Part shown: in pieces, positions 1 to 9,728 of the stretch
Position numbering within the stretch: position 1 is the stretch's first letter
Layout of the letters: each line of letters starts with the position of its first letter
Notes under the pieces: model-generated
Database searches by the model: none
What the model was told of the DNA's origin: nothing
Seen by the model: the letters and a program-made list of their open reading frames with translations, nothing else
Made by a program: the position numbers and the translations under genes
Source: Sporodiniella umbellata
Taxonomy: Eukaryota > Mucoromycota > Mucoromycetes > Mucorales > Rhizopodaceae
Length of the DNA: 59,899 nucleotides
Assembly (NCBI GenBank): GCA_025677835.1
Contig: JAIXMR010000139.1
Coordinates: forward strand, 1-59,899
Direction of reading: 5' to 3'

Positions 1-1
1 G

Positions 2-1009
2 GAACGTAAGCATGAAAGGGATCGACAACGGGAAATGCAAGCGCAGGAGAAGTTGAAGAAGGAAAAGCTGCAGGCGGAAGAGGATCGCAAGGAGGCGGAG
101 AGTGTGATGGAAGCGATGCGTGAAGAGACAGAGAAGGTGATGGCCGAGTTGGAAGCGAGCGAGCGACGTGCGGTGCAGTACCGTGGTCAGGTCGAACGAC
201 TGGAGCGCGACCTGCTGGAGGGTGGAAATCCAGAGGAAGGGCTATTGAGAGAGGCAAGGATTCAAAGCGAGGGGTTAAGAAGAGACTTGGAAGATCAAGC
301 GATCGCTTCGAGAGAGCGCGAGAAGAGCCTGGAGGACCAGAGCAAGGTCTTGGTGCATCGCCATACGCTCCAGGTGGCTGCATTGACATTAGAAAAAGAA
401 GAGCTACGACAGCGGCTGGTCAAGGCTGAACAGCGTTCCTCTGAAAATGCCAAAGGCTGGGAAGTCGAGCGAAAGAAGGTCAAGGTGCAAGGCGATCGTG
501 AGCTTGAAGAAGCGCTCGGACGATCCGTGGCGGAGAAAGAAAAAGAGCTGGCGCTGTTGAAAAAAACGCTGGAGAAAAACGAGCGCGCGATGGAAAAAAC
601 AGAGGCGGTCTATGCACAACGGCTGGAGAGAGAATGCGCCGTTCATCGGCAAGATCTTCAGGAGGGTCTCCAGAAACAGTACAGACAACAGACAGATGCC
701 TTTCAACTGCAAGTGACGCGGGAGCTGAGAGCGATGGCATGTCAGATAGCGGACCTTGAAACTGACCTGGAGAGTGCAGCACGAGAGAACAGGCAGCAGC
801 AAAAAGTGATCCTGGCTCTGCAGGCGGGTGCTTCCACCCTACAGGACATCGACCACCGGAGTCTTCAACAACGGCAAGCGACCGAAAAAGAGCTACAGAC
901 TACCATTGCCCAGTTACATATTCAGGTAGCAAGCTTGGAAAAAGAATCCCTCGTACTGTATAGTAAAAACCTTGAGCTGGCTCATCAATTGGGTGAATTG
1001 GAACCCTAA
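2..1009 (+). CDS. coiled-coil protein, C-terminal part (5' truncated by window edge)
   Basis: The frame is open from base 2 through the first internal Met at 35 to a TAA at 1007-1009, so the gene starts outside the window and at least 335 C-terminal residues are visible. Almost the whole stretch is charged heptad-like sequence rich in E, K, Q, R and L with no Pro or Gly breaks beyond the first 70 residues, i.e. a long alpha-helical coiled coil. It ends in a leucine-rich helix (ELAHQLGELEP). The GC content is clearly above that of the surrounding DNA, which supports real coding. I do not recognise the family; long coiled coils of this kind occur in cytoskeletal, Golgi-tether and ciliary proteins, and composition alone cannot separate these. 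It may be spliced to the orphan exon at about 1116-1360, but I could not find an in-phase junction that keeps the C-terminus. Confidence 0.7.
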   Translation, partial: ERKHERDRQREMQAQEKLKKEKLQAEEDRKEAESVMEAMREETEKVMAELEASERRAVQYRGQVERLERDLLEGGNPEEGLLREARIQSEGLRRDLEDQAIASREREKSLEDQSKVLVHRHTLQVAALTLEKEELRQRLVKAEQRSSENAKGWEVERKKVKVQGDRELEEALGRSVAEKEKELALLKKTLEKNERAMEKTEAVYAQRLERECAVHRQDLQEGLQKQYRQQTDAFQLQVTRELRAMACQIADLETDLESAARENRQQQKVILALQAGASTLQDIDHRSLQQRQATEKELQTTIAQLHIQVASLEKESLVLYSKNLELAHQLGELEP

Positions 1010-1115
1010 AAGAAACTGTTGTATACATTTGTTATTATTATTGTTATTATTATTTTACCCGTCTCTCTCCCCCCCCCCCTTATTCACTCTTTCTCTCCTT
1101 TAATTCTTGCCACAG

Positions 1116-1360
1116 AAATAGATATGTTTTACAGCAAATAAAAGCCTTTCGAAAGCATCCCAAGCTGTATGCTCAGACAGGTTTGAAATCGTCTGTTGGC
1201 TCAGAAACCGTTCATATTCGCTTGTTTATCTCACCTTTTGGCTTTCGACAGAATAGTACCGCAGATGAAACACTACAAGAACGACTCTTGTTTTTGATGC
1301 TCAGAAAGAATCAAGACCTTCACAAACCAATCATCGGTCTAGCGTTTGTTGATAATCCAA
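1116..1360 (+). CDS. orphan coding exon, gene unassigned
   Basis: A good polypyrimidine tract and CACAG acceptor end at 1115; a second acceptor (TTTTACAG) ends at 1134. The following frame is open and protein-like for about 80 residues, including HIRLFISPFGFRQNS and ERLLFLMLRKNQDLHKP, before it runs into a T run of more than 40 bases. Another acceptor (CTAATAG, ending 1420) follows the T run and could add a short terminal exon ending in TGA near 1471. The exon cannot be joined in phase to the end of the coiled-coil ORF, so it belongs either to an alternative transcript of that gene or to a separate small gene. No family recognised. Confidence 0.35.
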
Positions 1361-1557
1361 TGTTTTTTTTTTTTTTTTTTTTTTTTTTGTTTTTTGTTTT
1401 TTTTTTTTTTTTCTAATAGAATCGTACTACTTTTGAACACGCTACTTTGTCGAAAGAGAAAAAAACATGACTCAACCGTAACACAGAATGTCTAAGCAAA
1501 AGGATCCAAAGGCGGGGCAAAGGATAAGCCTTTCGGTTCTCCTTATTTTTGGTAGGC

Positions 1558-1589
<32 letters not shown>

Positions 1590-1818
1590 CTAAACCGGGC
1601 TCATGCGACCCAACATAGATCTTCAACGGCTTTAAACCGTCATTCTAACAAACAAACAAAAAAAAAAAAAAAAAAAAAAAGTATAAAAACAAAGGCCATT
1701 GCTTTCTCTTTTTTGTATTTTTTTTCTTTTGTATTTTTTCTTTTGTTTTTTATCCAAGCTTTCTCTCTCCATTTCTTTCTCTAGAGATAAATAGCCTAGT
1801 TTACGATTATAGCTTACA

Positions 1819-2640
1819 ATGAAGGTGGATACTGGACAAGATCCACCTCACCAAGGTTGTAAAGCGGGCTCCTGTTGTTCACCAGCGAAACTGTGGCGTA
1901 GTTTACAGACGTTGATTAAAGCCAACGATCGAAAAGGGTTGATTGCGTTTTTCAAGGACCCTCGGCAAGAACATATCTTGCGTGTGGCTCTGACGCACCG
2001 TGTTCCGAACGATCCGATGCTGTTACCTGCTTCTCATCGTCACCAACTGATCCGGTACGCACATCCGGAAGAAGCGTACCCTATCCTGGGTAAATCTTTG
2101 ACCGATCTTAACTCGCTTCAATTGGCTCTCTTGACCAGCTCGGAATCGATGGTGATGACGCTTCTGGGCCAGCTCAGGTTGTACTGCAAAAAAGAATTGA
2201 AAGCCTCCCTCAGTCATGTGTATGGCTCGGGTAACACGTCACTCCATCTGGCCGTCTTTCTCCAGCGATCGCGCGTCGTCAAGGCCTTGCTTGAGCTTGG
2301 GGCTTCCCCTTTGGCCGTCAACCAACAGGCGCTGTCAGTGCTCGACTGTTGTCGTCACCGTCCTGCCATGGCCTCGTTCTTCTCGCCGCCCAAGGAGTCT
2401 GTCACTATCGAACGGCCTACCCTGCCCGTCCCTGAACAGACTTTCTCTCTAGGGCTTACGACACCTTGCCTAAAGCCTGCCACCGCTTACTCTTCCTTGA
2501 TTTATTCTACCCTGATTTATTCTACTTTGATTTATTCTACCCTGATGTATTCTACTGTGCATTATTTTCAATGGGTTCTGTTACCTCAGCCCAAGAAACC
2601 ACCCGACCTAGCGTCCACGCTACTTTCCCTTGCTTTCTAA
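1819..2640 (+). CDS. ankyrin-repeat protein with tandem-repeat tail
   Basis: Single-exon ORF of 273 residues. Residues about 137-170 carry a clear ankyrin unit: GNTSLHLAVFLQRSRVVKAL followed by LLELGASPLAVN. The helical region before it (about residues 25-130, with LNSLQLALLTSSESMVMTLL) looks like weaker, diverged ankyrin units. The N-terminus is Cys/Pro-rich (CKAGSCCSP). The last 50 residues are different: a 15-bp DNA repeat at 2495-2557 encodes repeats of the type LIYST, then hydrophobic low-complexity sequence. The genuine stop could lie earlier if an unrecognised 3' intron exists. Ankyrin repeats mediate protein-protein contacts; no catalytic domain is visible, so the cellular role is unknown. 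Confidence 0.6.
   Translation: MKVDTGQDPPHQGCKAGSCCSPAKLWRSLQTLIKANDRKGLIAFFKDPRQEHILRVALTHRVPNDPMLLPASHRHQLIRYAHPEEAYPILGKSLTDLNSLQLALLTSSESMVMTLLGQLRLYCKKELKASLSHVYGSGNTSLHLAVFLQRSRVVKALLELGASPLAVNQQALSVLDCCRHRPAMASFFSPPKESVTIERPTLPVPEQTFSLGLTTPCLKPATAYSSLIYSTLIYSTLIYSTLMYSTVHYFQWVLLPQPKKPPDLASTLLSLAF
2495..2557 (+). repeat. 15-bp tandem repeat inside the ankyrin ORF
   Basis: About four imperfect copies of a TTGATTTATTCTACC-like unit. The unit length is a multiple of three, so the frame is kept and the repeat adds LIYST peptides to the C-terminus of the ankyrin protein. Confidence 0.8.
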
Positions 2641-3057
2641 AAGCCTCTATTGACACGACCCTCATTCTCACTCTCCTTTGAGAGGATACTCTATTCTCAC
2701 CCTATTGTGTATATATCTTTCTCTCTCTACATATATATATACATAGTCTCTTTTTTTTTTTTTTTTTTGTGTGTGATTTATTTGTATGCCATATTTATAC
2801 ATAGCCCTCCTCTTCCTCCTCCTCCTCCCTTTTAAAAAAAAAACTTGCAATCAAAACAAAACAAACTCTCTCCTCTCTTCCCATTCATTCTTCCCTTCCA
2901 ATATCAAACTTAACAAAAACCATGACAGCAACTGTAGATAAAAAAAAAAAATATATATATACATATATATATATTCAATCTTCTCTCACCCTTTTTTTTT
3001 TCTCTCTCTCTCTCTCTCTTTTGATAGTAAAAAGATGAAAAAAAAAAAATAAAAAGA
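2641..3057. other. low-complexity intergenic DNA
   Basis: T runs, TCC and TC repeats (a TC run near 3001-3020), AT alternations (2951-2974) and A runs. No reading frame looks like protein. It separates the ankyrin gene from the next, weakly supported ORF. Confidence 0.6.
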
Positions 3058-3459
3058 TTATGCATTTATAACGAAAAAAGTCTTGAATTGTCTATACAGT
3101 GAAGGGATGCATTGAAGTTGGGCAAGCGATTGGATCAGGGAGAAGAAAGGGAGGGGTCGAGGTCGTGTGGCAGACGAAGCGATATGAAGATGACCGTATT
3201 TACCAATGGTATCGTCTGGCCAAGGGGCAGATTGAGAGGGCAAGGCACTTGAAGAAAGGTTAGGATAGCCGGTATGGGTTGGGTAATGCGTGAGGATGAA
3301 TGAGGTGGGTGAAGGGGAATAGGTAAGATTGAACCGTATCAGGCCGGTGGGTGTAGGTGTTACACCATCGATATCGCTAATGTTAAACGGTCGGCTCAAA
3401 GATTGAGCTCGGATAAAGAAAAAGAAAAAGAAAAGAAGTTTCATTGATAAAGCAAACAA
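3058..3459 (-). CDS. hypothetical ORF, 133 aa, weakly supported
   Basis: An uninterrupted minus-strand frame in DNA that is more GC-rich than its flanks. The product is rich in Ser, Pro and Thr (LTYSPSPTSFILTHYPTHTG). It starts with MFALSMKLLFFFFFF, but the Phe run comes from an AAG/AAA-rich stretch that may instead be an intron; a TATCCGAG acceptor would start the exon at the RAQSLSRPF motif. The opposite strand of 3110-3260 also reads plausibly as protein (GVEVVWQTKRYEDDRIYQWY), so the coding strand is not certain. No family recognised. Confidence 0.3.
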   Translation of the reverse strand: MFALSMKLLFFFFFFIRAQSLSRPFNISDIDGVTPTPTGLIRFNLTYSPSPTSFILTHYPTHTGYPNLSSSALPSQSAPWPDDTIGKYGHLHIASSATRPRPLPFFSLIQSLAQLQCIPSLYRQFKTFFVINA

Positions 3460-3572
3460 AAGAAAAAGAAAAACATTGTTGTTTTGTTCAGAAGAAGAAG
3501 AAAAAAAGGATCAAGAATAGGAGAAAGATATATATATAAAAAAAAGGGGGGGGGAATGGAAATAAGAGGTGG

Positions 3573-4424
3573 TTATCGATATTTTCTTGCAGCAAACCAA
3601 TCCACCAGAGGACGGGCCATCAGTTGAGCCCATAAAGCAGTATAGCCCATCACTGGGGGCAGATAGATTTCTCTCTCTCTCTGATCCGAAGCGGCTATGA
3701 TTCTCTCAGCCACTTTACTGGCGGATAACTTGTTTTGGGTCGAGCCTGTGATACCCATAGAACGATCGACAGCGGATGCTCTCAGGTCAGTATCCACCGT
3801 ACCTGGACAGATCAAGCCCACATGCACTGAACTCTCCAGACGTAAAGAATCAAAAAAGCCGTGCAGAGCATGTTTGGCACCCGCGTACAACGCCCGTGTG
3901 GGTGCTCCCACTTTACCCGCCATGGAAGAAATCACCATCAGGTTGGGCGCGACCGAGCTCTGGGCCAGCAAGGGCTCAAACCAGCGTGCTGTCCAGACCG
4001 CGCCATAGTAATTCACGCTTGTCATGGTCTCCAACGCTCCCGGGACTTCCATCGACTCACGAAAGGGACGCACCGAGAGCATGCCTGCACAATAAATCAC
4101 GGTATCCACACCACCCAGTTTGCTCTCTGTCAGTTGCTTTAACGCTTCCAGGCTTCTTTCATCCGTTACATCACCCCCTTGCCAATCCACCGTTTCCGCC
4201 CCTAACTCTATACATCGCTCGCTCACCGTCGCTAACAAATCTGTACGTCGAGCCATCAGTATCAGTCGAGCTCCCCGCGCTGCATATTTCATCGCCACCG
4301 CTTGGCCAATCCCAGAAGAACAGCCCACAATCACTACCCGTTCACCCGCTATCTTTCGTTGCCCTTTCATGTACCGAGTACCCCATATTAACACCACCAC
4401 AACACCCAACATCAACTTTAGCAT
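3573..4424 (-). CDS. short-chain dehydrogenase/reductase, membrane-anchored, DHRS7/11beta-HSD-like
   Basis: Intronless, 283 residues. An N-terminal hydrophobic helix (LKLMLGVVVVLIW, residues 3-15) is followed by a classical SDR Rossmann fold: the glycine-rich cofactor motif GCSSGIG at 34-40, a RR pair at 59-60 after beta-2 that suggests NADP(H), YCAGM in place of the usual NAG at 111-115, Asn138, Ser at 166-167 (ISSM), and the catalytic YAGAK with Tyr180 and Lys184. Family knowledge: such single-anchor SDRs sit in the ER membrane and interconvert hydroxyl and carbonyl groups on steroid, retinoid or lipid substrates. The actual substrate cannot be told from sequence. A long poly-A/poly-T block (4435-4510) lies directly upstream of the start. 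Confidence 0.9.
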   Translation of the reverse strand: MLKLMLGVVVVLIWGTRYMKGQRKIAGERVVIVGCSSGIGQAVAMKYAARGARLILMARRTDLLATVSERCIELGAETVDWQGGDVTDERSLEALKQLTESKLGGVDTVIYCAGMLSVRPFRESMEVPGALETMTSVNYYGAVWTARWFEPLLAQSSVAPNLMVISSMAGKVGAPTRALYAGAKHALHGFFDSLRLESSVHVGLICPGTVDTDLRASAVDRSMGITGSTQNKLSASKVAERIIAASDQREREIYLPPVMGYTALWAQLMARPLVDWFAARKYR

Positions 4425-4473
4425 GGCAATAATAAAAAAAAAAAAAAAAAAAAATTAAAAATTTTCTAGAAAG

Positions 4474-4514
<41 letters not shown>

Positions 4515-4744
4515 CGCCTCTTTTATTATTCCATATATGTTTTTCCCTTTTTTTTTTTTTTGGTGGGGACATGTCTTTTTGCATTATAAATAAACCGATT
4601 TCTCTTTGAACCAATTATCTTTTTTCTCGACTTCTATTGGTTCTTTTTCCACTGGTTTAGGTTCTGATAGAGGTGTAGTGGAAGCAAGCACTAGTCAACA
4701 CACCAAGTCAGTACAAGCTTTTTTTTTTTTTTTTTTTTTTTTTT

Positions 4745-5104
4745 CTAATACATACGCTTTAACAAGAGAGAGTCTTCAAGCTCAGGCTCAGCACGAATGA
4801 CCGACTTGATTTCCGAATGAAGATGGTGAATAGATTCGTTTTTCTCTAGACAAGAGACAATGCTCTGTAATGTTCTGATCTTGTTTTCTCTTTTTTCTTT
4901 TTGTTCACCGAATTCCATCTTTCGCCAGGTTAGATGAAGTGCCATAGATCCAAAAACGGTCCACATCATATAACTCATAAAATAGGAGAAATGATCCTGT
5001 CGCTTAAAATGGTAGACGAGGTCATGAACTGCTGTATAGTCTTTCGGTTTGGCATGAATCCATCGTCTCTGTGAACCTAACAAACGACTTGAATAACGTA
5101 ACAT
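4745..5104 (-). CDS. small putative mitochondrial membrane protein, 119 aa, family unknown
   Basis: Single-exon ORF. The N-terminus MLRYSSRLLGSQRRWIHAK is basic, Ser/Leu-rich and free of acidic residues, as in mitochondrial presequences. One hydrophobic segment (FSYFMSYMMWTVFGSMALHL, about residues 39-58) could span a membrane. The second half is a charged helix (KEKRENKIRTLQSIVSCLEK). The architecture is that of a small inner-membrane subunit or assembly factor, but I do not recognise the family. Its ATG at 5104 faces the RNase H2 gene start at 5162, leaving only 57 bp of shared upstream DNA, so the two genes probably share a bidirectional promoter. Confidence 0.6.
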   Translation of the reverse strand: MLRYSSRLLGSQRRWIHAKPKDYTAVHDLVYHFKRQDHFSYFMSYMMWTVFGSMALHLTWRKMEFGEQKEKRENKIRTLQSIVSCLEKNESIHHLHSEIKSVIRAEPELEDSLLLKRMY

Positions 5105-5161
5105 TGGAAAATAAAAAAGAAATACAATTAAAATTTTTTTTTTTTTTTTGTTTTTATTCGC

Positions 5162-6276
5162 ATGACCTTACTTCCTTCAGTGACGCTTCCTCTGACTCAA
5201 TCTATCGTGTATTCCAGTCCGGTTCCAAAGATTCTAGTAGAAAACAAACTGGATAATGTGAATGAGCCCTGCATGTTGGGCGTGGATGAAGCTGGTCGCG
5301 GTCCTTGTTTAGGTAGGTAGGCCCTCTTTTTGATAATAAAAGCCAACGTCATGACTAGGTCCCATGGTCTATGCGATATGTTATTGTCCCATCTCAAGAC
5401 TGGAAGATCTCAAGAAACTTTGTTTTGATGGTAGTTTACTTTTTATGTGTGTGTTTTTAACCTCTATCGGCTTTAGATTCCAAAAAACTCACCAAAGACA
5501 AACGGGATCGACTCGCCAAGGTGATTGAACAAAACAAGGATTGGATCGGTTGGGCTGTCTATGTGATTTCACCTCAAGATATATCTTACAACATGTTGAA
5601 ACGGTAACTGGAACCTTAACCTATTTCTTTTTATTGACCCACACTAGACCTGTGTTCAACTTGAACGAAATGGCGCATGATGCTACGATTCGGTTAATTC
5701 AAGAGGTGATAAAAAACCAGGTGAACCTTGAACAGGTAGCGTGTTGGAAAACAAAGCGATAGACGCCACAACTCACTCGATTAGATCTTTGTGGATCCTG
5801 TCGGTCCTTCTGTTTCTTATCAACGTAAACTTTCTTCTTTTTTCCCCGGAAGAGCCATTGTGGTAGAGCCCAAAGCGGATGCGTTGTATCCGGTGGTCAG
5901 TGCCGCCAGTATCTGTGCCAAAGTCACACGCGACCAGTACGTCGAGAACTGGGTCTGGACTGAGCCAGAGATGGACAACGTCTCGAAAGCGTTTGGTTCC
6001 GGCTACCCTGCTGATCCCAATACCGTTCGCTGGCTCGATCAGAACCAGGATTCTTTCTTTGGTTTTCCTACTCTTGTTCGCTTCAGTTGGAAAACAATTG
6101 CTGCCAGAGTCGATTCACAACACAATTGGTCCGAGGACGAGGATGAAATCCCTACCCCAAAACACCCAAAAACCAAACCGCCGACCCTCCATCAGAAACC
6201 GGAAGAAAAATACAATTATCATCGAAAGGGAAAGTTCATCGCTGGCTTCTGCCTCGATGTTGAATCCGATCTGTAA
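5162..6276 (+). CDS. RNH201: ribonuclease H2 catalytic subunit A
   Basis: Five exons (5162-5312, 5359-5430, 5477-5603, 5648-5735, 5785-6276) give 309 residues in one phase-consistent frame. The type-2 RNase H signature VDEAGRGPCLGP (residues 41-52, catalytic Asp42 and Glu43) is complete, and SKKLTKDKR, FVDPVG and AASICAKVTRD follow in the family order. The C-terminal tail (acidic SEDEDE, then YNYHRKGKFIAGF) matches the region that contacts the B and C subunits in other eukaryotes. The enzyme cleaves the RNA part of RNA:DNA hybrids and starts removal of single ribonucleotides from nuclear DNA. Introns are 44-49 nt with GTAG/GTAA donors. The start codon is the first in-frame ATG and leaves 40 residues before the catalytic motif. 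Confidence 0.93.
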
Positions 6277-6365
6277 ATAAAACCTAGCGTGTACATAGAC
6301 AAAAGGTAGAGACTGCCTGTGGTTGTTTTATATCTGTTTTTATCTTTATTACAAGGATTAGGGAT

Positions 6366-6366
<1 letters not shown>

Positions 6367-6402
<36 letters not shown>
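6367..6402 (+). repeat. (GT)18 microsatellite
   Basis: Thirty-six bases of uninterrupted GT in the 3' flank between the convergent RNase H2 and ERG25 genes. It is not coding, and is likely to vary in length between isolates. Confidence 0.95.
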
Positions 6403-6407
<5 letters not shown>

Positions 6408-6491
6408 TAATCTACACTCCCCAAGGAAAAAGCTCTCCTTGGAAAGTGTATGCAAGTGTATTGATTAGGGTAGGATGGTGTAAAAAAGTTT

Positions 6492-7540
6492 CTAATGGGT
6501 TTTGGATTTAACACGACGTGCTTCGGCTTGACGTTTACGATAAGCACGGTATTTGATGTCGGTACCAAAGAGATAATCCCACCATCGGAAAGAAGAAGAA
6601 TAGTTTCCAATAAATGCTTGATGATGATAATCGTGGTGTTCAGCACCAGCCCAGAAAGGAACCCAGTTACAGAGCGACCAGGGGAAATCGTAACCAGAAT
6701 GTGCATCGATGGCCTGGAAAAGACGCAACACGATCCATAACAACATTGTCACCAAATGAAGACCCCAGGCTTCATCCAGCTTGAAAACATAAGAGGAAAA
6801 CGCATGGTAAACCAAAGGTCCACCCACAGTACCAAAACCCAAAATCATGGTTTCTACAGGATGGGCATATTCCGCAGCGATACCAAAAGGTGCAGCATAT
6901 TCATGATGGACCTTATGAATATGTTTGTAGAAAGGAGGCCAGTGCATAAAACGATGCATGTGGTAATGATAGAAATCTTCAAAAATAAAAAAGATTGCCA
7001 GTTGAGGTAAAACATGTTGCCTGTCAAAAAAAAAAAAAAAAAAAAAAAAAATGAGCACAACCAAAACAAAAAAAAAATTTTTTTTTTTTCTCTTTCTGTT
7101 ACCAGTCAGGGAAAGGGGTAGACACCTTCATACCAATCAAAGTAGCCATAGGGTGAAAGAAGAAAATCAAAGGGCCTTCGAAAACAAAGTGAGAATAGAG
7201 TACCTTTTTAGTACACTTCCAATAATCATCGTTTGAGTTTGTTTTGTTCTAACCAAAATAAAGGGTGTAAGTTTTGCTAGTTGTTTTTTTTTTTTTTTTT
7301 TTTTTTTTTTCGCTTAGAGATAATCTTTACAGGCTGAAGCTTATACTTTTGAAAGTAAGGAATAAAGTCGCAAATTAAGAATGGGATGAACCGACCAAAG
7401 TAAACCAACTCGTGCATCAAAAAAGCAAACACACCTGTGACAATCAACGGGTTACGACCTTCATACATCTGCTCCCACTGATTCTCAAGCCAGCTTAGCT
7501 CAGTGCCATGGGCCATAGTAGCATTCATCATCACCTCCAT
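6492..7540 (-). CDS. ERG25: C-4 methylsterol oxidase, ergosterol pathway
   Basis: Three exons (7331-7540, 7103-7248, 6492-7020) encode 294 residues of the fatty-acid hydroxylase/sterol desaturase superfamily. The non-haem di-iron histidine clusters are intact: HRFMH (141-145), HKVHH (154-158) and HHDYHH near residue 232. Hydrophobic segments at about 30-55, 85-105 and 180-205 are as expected for an ER membrane enzyme. Family knowledge: it oxidises the C-4 methyl groups of 4,4-dimethylzymosterol using oxygen and NADH/cytochrome b5, acting with ERG26 and ERG27. I chose the ATG at 7540 ([12 protein letters not shown]); an in-frame ATG at 7573 would add 11 residues of low-complexity sequence (IFFYLKKPFQ). 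Exon 3 follows a T run of about 30 in intron 2. Confidence 0.93.
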
Positions 7541-8482
7541 CTGAAAAGGTTTTTTTAAATAGAAAAAAATCAAAAAATGTACTCCCCACTCTCAATTTAC
7601 CCGAAAGTTTAAAAACACCGCCTACTTTTTTTTTTGAAAAGTGACCAGTCCGCTCCTATCACCTCGTTAAAACAAAAAGTTTATATATACTCATCATGGA
7701 CTCTATTGGTCTCTCTCTTTTAACCCAGTAAAAGTGCTTTTGTTAAAGATTGAAGCTCTTGATATATGTTTATTACATTTGTTTTTTTTTTTTTTTATAG
7801 GGATAACGATGCAATTGAGAAAATAGTAATTGGCTTGTATTTGCGGTACAGTAGAGTTTGGAAGAAGCCATATAAACGACGATATCAAGACACTGTTGTT
7901 CTTTAATAGTACCACGCAACGTACCAAAAAAAGTGGAGGTGTGTATTGTTTTCTATCTCTTCTATTGATATTGGCATTTCTATTTTATTTTAATGGGCTG
8001 AATATAACAAGCGCTTATCAATTTTAGCATTTGTCAATTAAGAAAATGTTATCAACACTGTCATTAATTTTATTTCTAAATCCGGATCATCGAATACACA
8101 TTAGAAATACCCATATTTAGAAATTGACACTTTTTTTTTTTTTTTTTTTTTTCAAATTTCGATAGTGATAGGATGCGACACGAGACTTTATTCGTAACAA
8201 TGAATATAAACTTTGCTACTATACTTCTCTGCAGATAGCAATTGTATCGCTTCACTTGGTTACCATACATACAAAAGTCTTTTACTCACTACAGCTGGGG
8301 AAAAAAAAGATACTCGTTGATCTAATGAGTTGTAATTCAAACTCTCGCCCTGTTTTGTCTTTTATTTTAGTTGATCAACAAAAAGGGAAAACCTTGGCTC
8401 AGTCTGCAAATACCAGCCTCTTTTATTTTTTTTTTATATTGCATCTGTTTTTATTCATTAGATAATCCTTTCTTGACTTTTT
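7541..8482. other. intergenic region, no firm gene
   Basis: AT-rich DNA with several T runs. A plus-strand frame at about 7848-8027 reads VEFGRSHINDDIKTLLFF and ends in a hydrophobic stretch (CFLSLLLILAFLFYF), but it has no convincing start and may be a relic. A TATATATAA element near 7681-7690 (minus orientation) lies about 145 bp upstream of the ERG25 start. Confidence 0.4.
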
Positions 8483-8863
8483 TTAGAGTTGAGAAAGCTT
8501 TGTTTTTCTAAATTCCCAGTATTTTTCTCTAATAATATCTAATTTTTTAATCATTTCATCACACATTTCAAAAACGACAGGGTCGATTGGTGATTTGGAC
8601 TGTTTGGCGCGTTGTTCGTAAATATCGATATAAGCAGATACAATAAAAGGTGACTCTACTTGTATATCTATCAGCTCCTTCAGAAGGGGTTCCATTGTGT
8701 CTAATGTTTTATCTGACTTTTCAAGCAAACTAATATAAAAGTTATTTTACTGGTCCTTTTTTTTTTTTCTTTACGCTTTATAGTAAGTCCAGCTACTTGA
8801 GTTATTGGGTGCTAGCCGAATCTGTTTCTCACAAAATCTTTGTAAACATAGACGTATGAGTTG

Positions 8864-8901
<38 letters not shown>

Positions 8902-9267
8902 TTGTAGTCTATAAATTTACTCTATTTCTTTTTCAACGGTTTCTGTACTAGGTTTCTGTGGGTTTTCAAACAATACATAATATCGATAATTCCAAGCTGA
9001 GTTGTTTCGAACATCCAACAAAATCAAATCGTTTGTAAATGCCAATTCGTCTTTCCAAAGATCAAAGCGCTTCACTACCCATTGTCGATAAGACCATCCA
9101 TGATAATTTTTAGAGTCTGTTTCTAGTATCGTATTAATAAAACCCAACTCTTGATCGCCTGCGCCAAGTTTGTCTACAATCACTTGTCGATGGTGCCTTT
9201 TAAACCAAAGAAGAATAAATAAATAAAAAACTTGAACGATAAAGACCTCTTTACAATTGCTATCCTA

Positions 9268-9298
<31 letters not shown>

Positions 9299-9728
9299 CT
9301 TTTTTACCACACTTGATAGTTTTTGGCTTGGTCTCCTGCAATCATATCAATAAATTCTAACTCTGCGTTTAAATCACTTTGAAGAGCGAACAAAACGTTC
9401 TGTCTATAATTCCTATTAATATAGTGTAAGAGATTGGCCAGTAAAACAAATGCTTACCAAACAGTATAATGAGCAGGATTCATGTCAATAATATCTTGAG
9501 TTAAAGCCAGAACTCTTTCGGATTTCTCATTGGTACGAATCACAGCACGAAAATAATCCATAGCATCTTTATCTAGATTTTATGCATTGGTTTAGTCTTT
9601 TGCCAAAAAAAAAAAAAAAACAACGACTTACAGTCTTCAGCATAAGCAATAGGAACAAGAGGATTAGGTCCATCGTCTTGACTTACAGGAACGACATCTT
9701 TCCAATCTGGGTTTTCACTATAAAGCAT
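8483..9728 (-). CDS. RAM2: protein farnesyltransferase/geranylgeranyltransferase I alpha subunit
   Basis: Six exons (9632-9728, 9458-9572, 9308-9412, 8921-9196, 8775-8837, 8483-8729) give 300 residues. The PPTA prenyltransferase-alpha repeats are plain: HYTVWNYRQ, NYQVWHHRQV, NYHGWSYRQW, NNSAWNYRYY and a last degenerate NSSSWTYYKA. The N-terminal NPLVPIAYAEDYKDAMDYFR matches the segment preceding repeat 1 in animal FNTA. The subunit pairs with separate beta subunits to attach farnesyl or geranylgeranyl groups to CaaX proteins such as Ras and Rho. The upstream frame has a stop just before the chosen ATG. All introns are phase 1 or 2 and most contain T runs; the intron before exon 5 has 28 T in a row on the plus strand. 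Confidence 0.93.

Noticed and set aside
295..802. Minus-strand ORFs opposite the coiled-coil gene
   Set aside because: They are Ser/Leu/Phe-rich reflections of the Glu/Lys-rich plus-strand frame, with no start context or domain.
1361..1784. ORFs with long Phe and Lys runs
   Set aside because: They are translations of T and A homopolymers bridging short unrelated pieces; not plausible proteins.
3112..3255. Plus-strand reading GVEVVWQTKRYEDDRIYQWY
   Set aside because: It reads like protein but is short, lacks a start and competes with a longer minus-strand ORF; left as a note in that entry.
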